A DNA stretch of 64,000 nucleotides from Phlegmacium glaucopus (Eukaryota > Basidiomycota > Agaricomycetes > Agaricales > Cortinariaceae), in contig MU130532.1 of NCBI GenBank assembly GCA_015039465.1, forward strand, positions 135,494 to 199,493, written 5' to 3'. The notes beneath the pieces are model-generated. The model did not search any database. It was not told where the DNA came from and saw only the letters and a list, made by a program, of their open reading frames with translations. Position numbers and translations under genes: made by a program. Positions within the stretch are counted from its first letter, which is position 1; every line of letters begins with the position of its first letter. Positions 21,812-33,143 of this stretch are shown piece after piece.

Positions 21812-21957
21812 TCGGAATCCATGTGGAATCCACATGGAATCCACATGGATTCTGTGTTCTTAAGTTCATTGTTTGTGGGTTGAAATATAGTCTATGTGGA
21901 TTCCATATGGATTCCATGGAATATTTCCATTCCACATGGATTCCATATGGAATAAGG
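21812..21957. repeat. Right subterminal array of TTCCACATGGAATCC palindromes
   Basis: GGAATCCATGTGGAATCC and ATTCCATATGGATTCCATGG words fill the last about 150 bp before the AAGGGGGGAGAGTC end of the 6.8-kb element. Confidence 0.7.
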
Positions 21958-22135
21958 GGGGAGAGTCAAGTATTGTGATTATGTACTATGCCAGACCAAA
22001 AAATGATGTACTTCTGATTGGAAATATATTGTGTTGGTGACTTGAATAAATATTTTCATTACAGATACAGGTACATTGTGCCATTTAACCTGTAAAATAA
22101 TGCAAATAGGTAAATATATTACTTAAATGTTTGCC

Positions 22136-22333
22136 TTGGGATATAGTGGTTCAGAATGGTTTGAACCAGTTCAGAACCAGTTCTCAGATTTCTGGCCAAT
22201 CAAGAACCAGAACCAAAACCAGATGGCTGAGGCTGAACCAGAACCAGAACCAAACCAGAAACTTGGTTCAGTTCGGTTGGTTCTGGTTCTCTGGACTGGT
22301 TCAGAACCGAACTTCGGCATCCCTATCATAAAA
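22136..22333. repeat. GGTTCAGAACC-type repeat element
   Basis: Built of GAACCAGAACC and GGTTCTGGTTC words; the right end CGGCATCCCTA looks like a hAT-type TAGGGATG end. The left end is decayed (GGGATATAG) and no flank duplication is visible. Confidence 0.5.
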
Positions 22334-22353
22334 TATGTATTTTCTTTGCCAAA

Positions 22354-22470
22354 AGCCATGGCTTGGGCCAAGCCAGGCCAGGGCCAAGTTGGCCCAGACT
22401 TTGAGAAAGCCAGAGCCACCTCAAGCCAGGCCAAAGCCACAGCTTTTGGGCCAAGCCAGGCCAGAACATC
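22354..22470. repeat. GGCCAAGCC-type repeat, copy 2, inverted
   Basis: Relative of 10611-10742 in opposite orientation, running from CCAAAAGCCATGG to GGCCAGAACATCACTA. Its open frames are low-complexity. Confidence 0.55.
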
Positions 22471-22776
22471 ACTATCAACTGTAGCCTTACAATAACCACC
22501 TGCCTATTTTATTCAGTCCCAGCACTGGAAGTTGCAATGCAAAGACCTGTCACTCAGACTCACTCTTGTCACATTGATTATTTGCTCAAAGACTGTATTC
22601 TAACAGGAGTGACCACAATCAACATGCAACACACTCAGGCACACTGTCACGAAGTGACAATGTGTTGCTGATCTCCCATCAAATTGGATGCCATAGCTCG
22701 CCAGAGCTTGCCATCAACTTATTTTTGATACTCTGGCAAGTCTGCCAGTTAGGTCACTTAGGTGCTGCTGGGGTTT

Positions 22777-22865
22777 CATCAGCAAACTCTGATTTTTGTC
22801 ATAGGGACCCATGATATATCTTACTATATTTTTCTATAACTCACAAAAATCAGAGTTTGCTGATG
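22777..22865. repeat. Hairpin MITE, CATCAGCAAACTC family, copy 2
   Basis: Arms 22777-22799 and 22843-22865 are perfect 23-bp inverted copies around a 43-nt loop. Same outer sequence as 13391-13447. Confidence 0.7.
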
Positions 22866-23001
22866 TTGGGTTGGGTTTGTTTCTATAGCAAAGTGAGGTA
22901 CAAGTGTAGAGATAGAATTCAGTCTTTGAGAAGATGAGAAGTGCGTGACTGCATCACATGCACATCCCTGTCTCTCCCTTCATCCTTGCTGGTGCAGAAG
23001 C

Positions 23002-24189
23002 TAGTGATGGACAGGTCCAGTTTGGTCTGGTTCCCTGGCTTTTTTGCTGAACTGAGAACTGAACTTATGGTTCGGTTCAGGCATTTGGCTGAACCTTGAA
23101 CTGAACCTCAGTTCAGGTCCAGTTCAGGTCTGGTTCAGGTTTGAACCTGTATTTTTTCCCACCATTGTGTTTGCCTAGAAAATCCTTCAAAACATTGCCC
23201 TCATATAAATGCATAATTTTCTGGTGAAGTAGATGTTTTTAGTAGAGAATTTTCCTTGAATTTGAGCCAAATTTGATTTCTGGCATGGTGTGTCCACTGT
23301 CTAATAATTAATAAAACCACCTTATACTCCCTATGGCTACTATAAATGCTTGTAGATGCTTACATATCCTCATGGGCAGAAATTGTACAAATAATGTCAC
23401 AAGATCATGAAAAAATTGGGAAAAAATACCTGCTCATGGCATTTGGTTCGAACCAAGTTCAAACCTCTTGTTACATTCTGTCATATGTGACTCCGGTCTG
23501 ACTCCGACGGAGTTGTTTCCAGTAGTCCATACTACTTTCAGTACTCTCCCTTGTTTCCAGTTCTACTCCACTTACGTCCGACTCCGAGACTTTTCCATAT
23601 CATTCCGACTCTTCCAACGTTACTCCAAACCCATTACCACTTCTTCACCTCTACCACTATTCTTTGTCATCATCCTTCCCACCATCAGTCAGCATACCCG
23701 CCATGGATTATTCACCCAAGAATGCAGGACCTTTCTGGGAGCAGAACGCAGCACTTATATTTATCTTTTATATTTTGGTTGCTATTCCTTTATTTATTTA
23801 AGTACTCGAAACTTGTATGTTTTCCCTCAGTTCGAATATCAACTTAGTTTCCTCCTCTTGTCTTTCCTCTAAGTCACTGAGGTCTCCCGACTTATTACAT
23901 TCTTCTTCCGTTCCGAAATCAGGACACCTTAGGAGCTGGGCGGCACAGCACACACACTGAGGCCAACGTCCTTTCCGGGTTACTGTTCCGGTTCCGTTCT
24001 GTCCGTTCCAGAGTAACTCCGACGTGACTTCCGTTTGTTTTAAACTTAACACCTCTTCAATTCTGCCAAACCTTGAACTGGACTTGAGGTTCGGTTCAGC
24101 TAAGACTGCAAACTTTGAACTGGACTTCCAGTCCAGTTCTCAAAAGTTCAGTCCAAACTTCAGTTCAGGACTGAACTTGGCCATCACTA
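23002..24189. mobile_element. hAT-like element with TAGTGATG ends, containing a solo LTR
   Basis: Ends TAGTGATGG...CCATCACTA with a perfect 8-bp duplication GCAGAAGC (22994-23001 and 24190-24197). Subterminal DNA is rich in GGTTCAG / GAACTG words. Without the solo LTR at 23469-24051 and its duplication, the element is about 600 bp and has no gene. Confidence 0.85.
23469..24051 (+). mobile_element. Solo Gypsy LTR nested in the hAT-like element
   Basis: TGTTAC...CTTAACA, 583 bp, flanked by a perfect CCTCT duplication (23464-23468 and 24052-24056). It is related to the LTRs at 42041 and 57494 but keeps more CpG than its surroundings, so it is the younger insertion. Confidence 0.85.
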
Positions 24190-24197
24190 GCAGAAGC

Positions 24198-24674
24198 GCT
24201 CGACAAATCCTGCATCGAGCTCCTACTGTGTCACTCTATTCCTTTTCACCCACCCTCCTCTCCCTATTGCTTTGGCATGTCACCAGTGACAGTGCCTTTT
24301 TGGATCTGAAAAGACCCAACAACCTGGCTCACACCTGGCTCATACTGAAGCATGGCCCACCCACAGCTGCCCACACGTCTCACATTGATTTCCCCTTTTT
24401 TGTTGTTGGAGTCTTTCCAGGTCTAAGAACACATGAAGTGTGTTCTTACCCAACTAGCTTAACTGTAGCCTTAAAATAACCACCTGCCTATTTATTCAGT
24501 CCCAGCACTGGAAGTTGCAACACAAAGACTAGTAATTTGGTTAGGATCCATGGTTAGCATTAGGGGTTTGTGTTAGTAATTTTTTCTCAGGTTAGTGGTA
24601 GGCTTAGGAATCAGGTATATGTCTTTTTTGGGTGGTCTTGGGTAAGTGGTAGGTAGTTAGAACTCCGGCTGCCG
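24198..24674. other. Spacer without supported gene
   Basis: It contains the second direct repeat at about 24459-24530 and a GTTAG-rich stretch (24540-24660). No coding evidence. Confidence 0.35.
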
Positions 24675-25305
24675 TGAGGCAGGCGCAAGGGGTATCCACC
24701 GGCAAACTCTGGCACACAACCTTGGGGGGGGGGGGGTCAGTCAGCCCTTAAACATATTTTTTTAGGACTTTATTTTTGCCAAAAAAGTGGTTCCTGGGTA
24801 AAGTCTATGTAGAAATTAGACATATTGCATCATTTTTATCTAGAATGAACCCATTTTGAGCAAAATAATATCAATTCTGCACATTATTATCAAAAAGCTA
24901 AGTCACATGTAACAAAAATAGGCCATTGTTGAGTAAATCAGTGCCTTTCTCTCTCTCTAAGCATTGTCAAAGTCTAAATTTGCAAATTGACTGTAAATTT
25001 CTTATTTTCTTCTAGTTTTCTTTACTAAATGAATATCACTTTAGTATTGTCTCACATGCCAAGGACTACTTGGAAGACCAACAGGAGGTTGGTTCTGTGA
25101 TGATGAACACAAAAAGATGTGGTTGGGAGTCAAAAGTGGTGACAAAAAGATTAATTAAATTTAAATTTTATTAAAAAAAAACATAAAATATAATTATATA
25201 TATCATGTGACCTTCCTAATTAGGCAAGTGGGGGGGAGCCTTAAACACAAAAAACAAGGTTGTGTAGCTGAGTTTGTGCATGCATACCCCTTGGGCAGGC
25301 GAAGG
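24675..25305. repeat. Element with imperfect inverted ends of about 50 bp
   Basis: 24675-24725 (GGCAGGCGCAAGGGGTAT ... ACACAACCTT) is inverted at about 25256-25305 (AAGGTTGTGT ... ATACCCCTTGGGCAGGC). A G-run at about 24725-24737 is mirrored by a G-run near 25230. The AT-rich interior has no gene. Possibly an unclassified MITE. Confidence 0.45.
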
Positions 25306-25645
25306 ACGGTGTGTCGCGTCTCACAACTTCCCCATTCGGGGTGTGTTGATTGTGGTACATCCTCGTAATCTAATCTACGATCATCCCTCACTATGATAGA
25401 GAATGTTACCTATGGATAATACAGAAATGGAGCAAAGGCACAATATTATAATGAAGGTCAACAGCAGAGACAAGCAATACTCGTTAAGGAAGGACAGGAT
25501 ATATATTCCTTTAAATTTGTCATACTAATTGATATATATCAAATAGTTAAGTGAGCTATGTAGACAAAAGTGAAGAATGGTAGAAGTTGACAGGAAACAT
25601 ATTATGCCGTTAGTTTGCCAGATTTTTCTATGTATCATTCCGTTG
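25306..25645. other. Downstream flank of the MFS gene
   Basis: No gene or repeat recognised; presumably carries the 3' untranslated region of the minus-strand transporter. Confidence 0.35.
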
Positions 25646-27693
25646 TCAATTATTGTCAGCAGTAGAAAATCCAACATCCACCACCGCCCTCAAACGTTCT
25701 CCATATTCAATAGTGAACCAAAGGAGCCTGAAAGACCATGAAGAACGTGTCATCCGATTAAAGAGACTTCACTCACCCGAAACCAACCCACGCCAAGAGC
25801 GCAGTCGCTGTGTTAGTCACTACAAGACCATATGTTCCTATCATAGGCAAAGTCCCAGAAACGGCTATTGATATGAGGAGGGAGCGGAATGCACTAATAC
25901 TACATGTTAACAGTGCGTTAACATAAAGAAAATAAAGTCTACCAACTTGTTCGCAGCCATCGCTTCAGCACTTCTGGAATGTACCAGGTCGACCAAATAA
26001 GCAGCAGATGGACTGAGCACAATATCGACCTAGCCAGCTCAAATCAACACATAAAGGTGGTAGCTCAATTGAAAAAAAAAATCACCCCGACTCCATTTAT
26101 AAACAGGCATATGAGGTTTAGTACCAAACCCAATGTTCCAGGGACGTACTCAGTCAATAGTCCGGAGATGAGCACGGAGAGGGGTACGAGAATAAGTGCT
26201 CCCGGAAGTGTTGCTCGCAATCTGTCTTCTGGGTACCATTCACCACCTCGCTTTTTCCGGTAATAAACAACTATTCGGTCGGAGAGACGTCCAGCGAGAG
26301 GGGCACCAACTAGATCGAGACAATTAGGTACGCCCAATGGATGGATAGTTATGGCAACTGACTCATGTTTCCCACCCCCGCGGGTAAAAAACATGCACCA
26401 ATCAAAGCTTCATTCTTAATGTTATAACGCACACCCTAAGTTATAACTGACGTCAGTTCCAACTCACCAGAAGACTTGGCTGTGCGAACATACGATTGTA
26501 TATGCGAGCGGTACAAGTAATACTAATGCAAACATGAGCAGTGTACAGATTAACCAAATGTAGAACCACATACCATAATCAGTGAGTAAAATCGTAAAGC
26601 CGGCTAGAGCCTGATTCCGACAAAAACTTTAGTCCTTGAAATGACAGAAAGGAAAAAGAAAATACGGACGACAGCAAGCAAATTCGGGCTTCTTAAAAGC
26701 CAAAGTGGCCGTAAAGGATTAAGAATCACAGGTCTCCATTTTGGTAATTGGCTAGGGTCAAGTTTATCCACGCCTCGCTCTCCAGGGTGGTAAGTTTCTG
26801 GAAGAAAAAACATTATCAGGAAGAAGACAAAAAGCCCGACAAGTCCAAGGAACTGTTGCAATAAGCGCCATGAGTAGTAATGGGCAGCAAAACCTACCCA
26901 TAGAAATAAGAACAATAAAACCAAAAAGAAGTAAAAATGGGCTTTACCGCCAGCAAGGGGAGCCAAAGCCGGACCCAGAAGAATGGCCTAAGAAACCCGA
27001 CATTCAAGACTGCTTTCAAGAACAAAACTAAAACGACATACTGCAAAGAATATGCCCATGGCTTGGCCTCTTTCTTCAAGTCTGTATATGTCCCCAATAA
27101 CCCCCGTCCCAACAACCAATCCAGGTGATGCTCCAATCGCCTGTATGAACCGCCACGACATTAATTGTGGGATAGTACGCGAAGAAGCTACGCCCAATGA
27201 GCCCAAGAAAAGAAGGGGTAATGCGGTTAGGTATATAGGCTTTCTGCCATCTGAAAATGATTATTAAATTATCGAATAAATCTGATAGGGGACATTACAG
27301 AAAGTTGAATAGGAGGCGCCAAAGAGGGCGCCCAAAGATGCCGCCAATATTGAAACGCTTACGGCAAGACTAATGAAGTCAAAATGAGGAAGCGTCGTAA
27401 CCTTGCAACAAGTTGAAGGCATTTACCCTACGATGGGTCCTGTCGAATCAAGATCTTTAGCAATTTGGGGTATGGAAGGAATGAAAGTTCCAGAGACAAA
27501 AACTAATCAACAATCCTTAGCTCAGTATTCGTACACTCAACTAGTAGATGGACGTACGCGGGATTAAACCAGTGAAAGCTACAATCGCCAAGATTCCTCG
27601 TTTCCTTTCTCGTGTGAAGTGTCTATAGACCTCGTTATGATCATGATCTAGATTCCTGGGGGGTAGTAACGGTGTTTCTTCACTGCTTTCCAT
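25646..27693 (-). CDS. MFS multidrug/polyamine exporter (DHA1-type), intron-rich
   Basis: The start at 27693 gives MESSEETPLLPPRNLDHDHN, a short cytosolic N-terminus. Successive exons separated by GTRNGT...AG introns of about 45-60 bp encode membrane segments and family motifs. These include IPSIPQIAKDLDSTGP, the signature region GDIYRLEERGQAMGIFFA (about 27060-27110), ETYHPGERGVDKLDP with PVILNPLRPLWLLRSPNLLA (about 26680-26800), then GAPLAGRLSDRIVVYYRK (about 26260-26330). The C-terminal exons read SPSAAYLVDLVHSRSAEAMA (about 25955-26025) and LLWFTIEYGERLRAV, ending at TGA 25646. The pattern fits fungal TPO/DHA1 exporters in the plasma membrane. I see no clear disabling change, but introns make the exact model uncertain. 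Confidence 0.8.
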
Positions 27694-29358
27694 CTTGATA
27701 AAGGGAAGCACCAAGCAAAATTGAGTTGAGTCATCAGAAAAACCCTGCGAAGTATGCGCTCGATAGTGAGGAACCTCAGGGGATATTACGTAACCCTGTT
27801 AGAAGATCCGAATTGGAAATGGGCCATGTGCATGACCGCGCATCCTGGCACGCACTCATTTCTCACCAGTGATCCAAAACATACAAGCGGTGCGTGCGCG
27901 GCTTATCCTGGCTTATCTCGCCATGACTTCACGCCCTCCCATAGTCAGAAACTTCACAGGTCCTCATGAAAATGAGGTGAGTATAACAATGGATTGATGT
28001 TTCTGCTCTTCTGTATCTTGCACTGGGATTTTGAAATCCAGCAGGATATGATTTTGCCCTTCAGTTTCGAAGAATATGTACCTCTCCAGTGGTAAAACTA
28101 AAAGGGTCGTACTTTTATTAAAACTTAAAAACTTTTATCCTTTCAATTTCTCTGCTTTTCCTCTTGGCTCGCGATGCTTGCCATTAAATTTATTCCATCT
28201 TCCCATATCACATTAGGTTCAATCAAATCCCCTCTCACTCGTGAGAGGGGCTTATAACAAGGTTTCATTCAGGGCAGTGTCAAGTTTTCAGTAATAAATT
28301 TATACTGTTGAATGAAGTGACTTTTGAGTGCTATGTATTAGATATATTATCATCTATGATATGGTATCTATCCAAAAAATATTTTTCCTCATTTTTAGAG
28401 CTTGCTGGAGTGAAAAGAAATGAGATGGAAAATATGGTCGTTTCGTGCTAATTTTGTAGTGTTTGATCGCCTGAGTCACAGGTTGGTCACTTCGGTCCGA
28501 CAAAGCAGCGCTGCAGCAGGCTCAAGCCCCAGCATTGCACATATCTTCCTTCACGTCTCCTATGCCTCCTGGTCAGAAGCCTCGAGATGAGAAGGCTGTT
28601 CAAAATATGGGCATTTTTGCGAAGGACGCGATGGTGTCACGGAATTATTACATGCAATTTTTCGATGGCAGGGTGTGCTGAATGGGCTAAGTTGTGGTTT
28701 TGGTTGAATTAAGCATGGGGCTCAGAGGGTGTTAGCTGCAGGAGTTATCTCTGGGGTTCTCTGAATGCTCATAACATCGACCCCGACAATAATATTTCAG
28801 ATTTTTGGGTCTGTCACGCTGATAAGACCGGCAACTAAAAGTTTATATCGAAGACTACAATTTGATGGGGTGTGACGGACGTTGTTACAACTTACAAGAT
28901 CGTCCCCAACTTGATAGTACGAGACTAATATCACATTAGCCTTCAGCCAGCATGCAACAAGCAACACTAATAGGGACATTACAAAACTTCTTTGGGAGTG
29001 GATCTGCGTCGCATCTTGGTGTCACCCTGACAGGTCAGCTAGGTCCTAGGACTGACAAGCGCCGTGGACGGTGGAGCTAGGTTTGCACGTTCTTCGAAAT
29101 CCGGCTGTGCTAGAGAAATTCGATCATATCTTAGCCCTTATTAAGAACCAACACACAAATAACTCGAGCCTCTGCGGCGTATGCTTGTGCATGCTGTGTT
29201 TCTAAGTAAAGACTCGACACCCCCCAATGGCCGATCTATCCATCATGTATCAACTTCTCCCATCACCGAACTTATCTCAACTATCCGTGGTGAGCTTTCT
29301 CTTATTGACTACCTTCACCTTACTCAGAAGGCCTGCAGAAAATTAGAGCTAGCGCCAG
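27694..29358. other. Intergenic region between divergent genes
   Basis: It lies between the start of the MFS gene (minus) and the start of the membrane-protein gene (plus), so both promoters should be here. Short open frames exist (for example 27754-27969) but show no family signature. A CGAGACTA word near 28920 recalls the end of the MITE at 34360. Confidence 0.4.
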
Positions 29359-32093
29359 ATGACGAAGGCAAACGGCTTGACTATCGATCCAACTCCCTAC
29401 CGCCACTCTACATATTTGATTCCTTCACCTACCAAACCATTTAAACGTTATGTGAGCTTTCTTCTTTTCAGCATCTACATACCATGCAGACCCACCAACA
29501 ATGTAGGAGCCTTTTATGTTGAAACTTGGGGTGGTCATCGGCGTGCTACTCCTCATAGTTGCTTTAGGAATTGCGCTGGAGATTGTCATCGTTGTATCTA
29601 GTTTATGTGACGGTTCGTGTTTACTGTCGCACCTCGACTTGAGATTACATCGACTGTCTATTCAGGGTTCAAAGTTCTGCAAAGCAATATCTTCGATGTT
29701 TTCGGCAATGTCACCCCACAGTTCTTAGCCGTAAGTCGCTCAGATAGATGCAAGCTATTTTGTATCCCAACCGCTGATTGATATCTAGTCATTCTTGCCA
29801 ACACTGTAAATTTCTTAGAGTTCACTATCCTAACTTTTGATTTACTCGATTTGAAGGGTGGTTCTCCCGGCTGCAATTGCATGGCGAGCATTAGACTGGA
29901 ATTTGAGGAGCTATCAGGTATATCCTTCTAAAGACGTTGGAATTACCCGGAAGGCTTAACTAGACCTAGCCATATCTAGTTCTAGACAAAGGCAATGCCA
30001 AAGCAAAAGAAAGTCTCCTTTTGGACTATGTGCGTCACTTTCTATCCGCCAGAATTAGACAGACACTGGACCAAAGCTCATTATCATTTAGATCAATCTT
30101 GGGCGAGTAAAGCACCTCATGTCAATGATATACGATGCACTGATTCATGACCATTTTGAATAGCTTACCGCTGAGTTTATTCCGCGCATTGAACCACAAG
30201 CATGGCATCATCTTCTGGTCATCTTTGACAGCTACTTTGACATACCTCTATCTACCGCTTGGTATGTACGCCTTACTCTAAGCTGCATATCCCGATCGTC
30301 TCCACTAACTCCCACACAGCAAGTTCCATATTCCAGATTCACCAACGCCCACAAACAGCCGGTTAGCTGGTTCCTCACTTAAGTATCTCAAAATCGATCT
30401 GATTCATTTTTCTCCCTTCTGCAGATCTATCTGTAACAAGCACCAGAAGCATTGTAAATAAGTCTAGTGATCTTTCAACGCATATCTTTGATCTCGATGC
30501 CTTTGTTGCTGCTGCCGGCTATGTGGATTCATCGGTTCTTCTCGGTCTTTCAGACCCACCATTTGTTCGAAACGGATGGGCTACAGCGATATTCGAGGTG
30601 TGTGCTGTTCTTTTCGTTAGGGTTTTTTTTATAATGCTCTTGTCAATGACTACTTCAGATCCCTACAAATTTGTATCTAAATGGCTCCATGACCATCAAC
30701 ACGTCTGGGATACACACTATCGTGAACTGTGCCAATCCGTCTGAACCCCCGATTCTCACACCAGTTGGAACGACAAGTTATAATCTTAGTTCAAAATCTG
30801 TCGACGGATGTGTTCATTCTGTGTTATTTGATTTTACAGTACGTTCTATTTGATCAGTTGTGTTTCAATGACACATTTTGTGTTTCCAGGTGGCTACGGA
30901 ACAATATGGAGTCGACAATGTAACATGCCCGGGCAATACTTCGACATTGAACTCTTCTTTGCGTCCTGTCGTGTTCTGGTGGGTTTTTTATATACTGTCT
31001 ATTAAAATGTCTGTCTTCTTAGTCCATCCCAAAAGGTTTTTCCACGTTCGAAATGATAACAAAACGGCACAAGCGAAAACCGTCTTCTGTGCACCAACTA
31101 TTCAAGCTTTTGACATTCGAGCGGTAGCCGATCTGAACAATGGTTCCTTGACTAATGTCTCATCTACTGGGAACTTTTTGCTGCAAAACAATGTCACTGA
31201 TGCCGGCGGAGCCTTGAATGGGAGTGCATTCAATGGGTAAGTAATTTCTCCAATTTGAAAGTTGATGCCGGCCTAAAACTGTGTCGCAGGCTGATATTTG
31301 ACAATGTCACTAATCCTTTCATATCGGCTCGTGCAGCTGCGATTAGATCAATTGTACCGGGAGCTATTTTTCAGAGCGCCCAGCAGCTTCCGAACGGTCC
31401 ACAATCAACATTCGATCTTGCGAATGGTTTTTCGGATCTCACGACAAAGCTCTATGTAAGTATCAGCCCTTTCATATCCTCTATTTACGTCAACCTTACT
31501 TGTTGGTTTCGAATCGACAGACAAGATACCTTTCCATTAGTGCACAATCTATCTATTTCTTAAACACTGATACCACACTTCCTGCGACTGTCGATTCTCT
31601 ACTTCCAAGGCTGAAGATCGCGTAAGTCATTTCTTCTTGTAAAATCTTGGGGCTGATGATCGAGACTTCTTGCAGCCCGGGGCCAGCACACGTCCTTGCC
31701 CTTACGTTAATCCTGACAGGATTCATCGGTGTATTCCTTCATGTCATCAATCGGGAGAAAAGAAAGAGACTCCTCTTGCCTACACTTCCAGGAAGCATAG
31801 CATCTATCATTTCCCTGACCTCTCGATCAGATTTCGGCAAGCTCTTGTTGCCCTATGACGATGAGCTGACGCTAGAGAAGAAACTGGACGGTTTACGCTT
31901 CCGATTCGATAAAATCACAGGCGCTATCGTGGCCGACGGAGTCGAGACTACGAGGACGCAGCGCATGTTTTCAGATGACCCAACAATGTTCTTATTGGGA
32001 ACACCAACACCGACAACCTTGTCGGGGTCTAAGTCGCCAATGTCGTCGTCGGGTCTCACTTATTCTGAAAAGATTTTGAGTCCACAGGATTAG
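29359..32093 (+). CDS. Large multi-pass membrane protein, conserved in basidiomycetes
   Basis: Exon 1 begins MTKANGLTIDPTPYRHST. A 55-bp intron leads to the first membrane helix, LKLGVVIGVLLLIVALGIAL. Later exons give HGIIFWSSLTATLTYLYLPL (about 30200-30270) and a long extracellular-type region with many Asn-X-Ser/Thr sites and a few cysteines (30520-31600). The last helix is AHVLALTLILTGFIGVFLHV (about 31690-31745), followed by a cytosolic tail with SIASIISLTSRSDFGKLLLP, ending at 32093. About ten short introns are implied. I recall related agaricomycete proteins of the same layout, loosely like the ascomycete DUF3433 group, but function is unknown. Splice joins I checked keep the frame, so the gene seems intact. 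The start could lie upstream. Confidence 0.7.
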
Positions 32094-33143
32094 TAAGGGT
32101 TGCGTATTTGGTTATTCCCACGGCTAAGGAAGCCGAGGGGTTTTACTTCTAGATTCGAGCTTCTCCCCACTTTTTCTCACTTTCCACTCTCTTTCATATT
32201 GAATATATGTTTATCCTGCTCATTTATTGCATGAGTTATCATTTCCCTCTCGAGTGTTACCCACAACGGTTTTCCACCAATTTAAACATGTATGACGGTT
32301 TAAATTTGTAACTCCATAGTACTCAGTACCTCATCTAGTAGATCGTTTTTCTGTATTCCATAAACCGCTCCACTCTGTGGCGGAGCCGTATACTATGTAT
32401 GTGAATACCTTAAGAGTCAAGAAATATCTAAAGGATTTTCCGTAAGTGCTAACTCCAACCGCAGCTCAGGAGACGGCGAGCGTCTCCCGGCAGTGGAGAC
32501 TAATTCAGTTAGTCATTGCATTTATTTTATTTCATTTATTTATTGGTTTAGTAAAGATTAAATGTGGATTCCCTTTTCCTTCCCTTTTTCTTTCCTTTTT
32601 ATTCGTTTATAGGATACATGGAATTATTCTTTTTTTCTTTTCTTTTCTTTTCTTTCTGAAGGGGGGGGGGGGTTCCAGTGTATCACGTTCCTCTTCATAG
32701 GGCTGACTATTACCCAAGTCCGTGGAAGTTTATGGGCGTCCAGATTTATGAAACCCCGAACTAGCGGAAATAGCATAGAAGGTTTTTTTCCAACTTGAAG
32801 GTGGGGGTTGAAGCTGTAAGAATCTAGACACGAAAGGCTCACTGGTTGTTTGGTAGACAAAATTGATATAATTACCTAGACACAAAGGCTTGGTAATACA
32901 TAAGTAAGTGTAGTGCAGTATTACTATACATAATTGTATGAATTTGCATCTCACCTCTGGACAAACAACTAAGGTGCTAGACGAGTGGGTCTTGGTGTTA
33001 TACCATGAATTCCCTAGACTAGTACTGTAAGTAGATAAAATAAAGGATGTAAAGGAGTTCGGTATTTAGGAAGATAAAGGAATAACGAATGAAGGTAAAG
33101 TAATGTAAGGAACAGAGGAAATACTTGATGGATATTTAATCAC
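32094..33143. other. Intergenic spacer with T/C-rich tract and 12-G run
   Basis: TTTTCTTTTCTTTTC followed by a run of about 12 G at about 32660-32672. No supported gene. Confidence 0.4.

Larger units (their letters stand above)
15199..21975 (+). mobile_element. 6.8-kb KDZ-like DNA transposon carrying a CxC5/CxC6 gene
   Basis: The left end (GAGGTTTTTACTATCCCCCC) and the right end read inverted (CAATACTTGACTCTCCCCCC) are inverted repeats that continue into TTATTCCAYATGGAATCC. The flanking 8-mers TCATTATG (15190-15197) and TGATTATG (21976-21983) agree at seven of eight bases, with one extra base at the left junction. Inside are a companion gene (16.4-18.8 kb) and a CxC5/CxC6 gene (18.8-21.7 kb). 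Zisupton, a KDZ member, is known to make 8-bp duplications. Three later insertions sit inside: 15661-16236, 19483-19827 and about 20129-20296. Boundaries and superfamily are inference from the ends and gene content. Confidence 0.6.
22473..24530. repeat. Pair of about 70-bp direct repeats 2 kb apart
   Basis: 22473-22545 and about 24459-24530 share AACTGTAGCCTTA, AATAACCACCTGCC and CAGTCCCAGCACTGGAAGTT with few differences. Removing the hAT-like insertion between them leaves about 0.8 kb. They could be short terminal repeats of a TRIM-like element, but no coding region or primer site is seen. Confidence 0.45.

Noticed and set aside
22171..22495. Frames rich in Gln/Asn/Pro or Ala/Trp
   Set aside because: Translation of GAACCAGAACC and GGCCAAGCC repeats.
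28796..28930. Possible second copy of the TA-flanked MITE
   Set aside because: Only the CGAGACTA end word is shared; the other end is absent.
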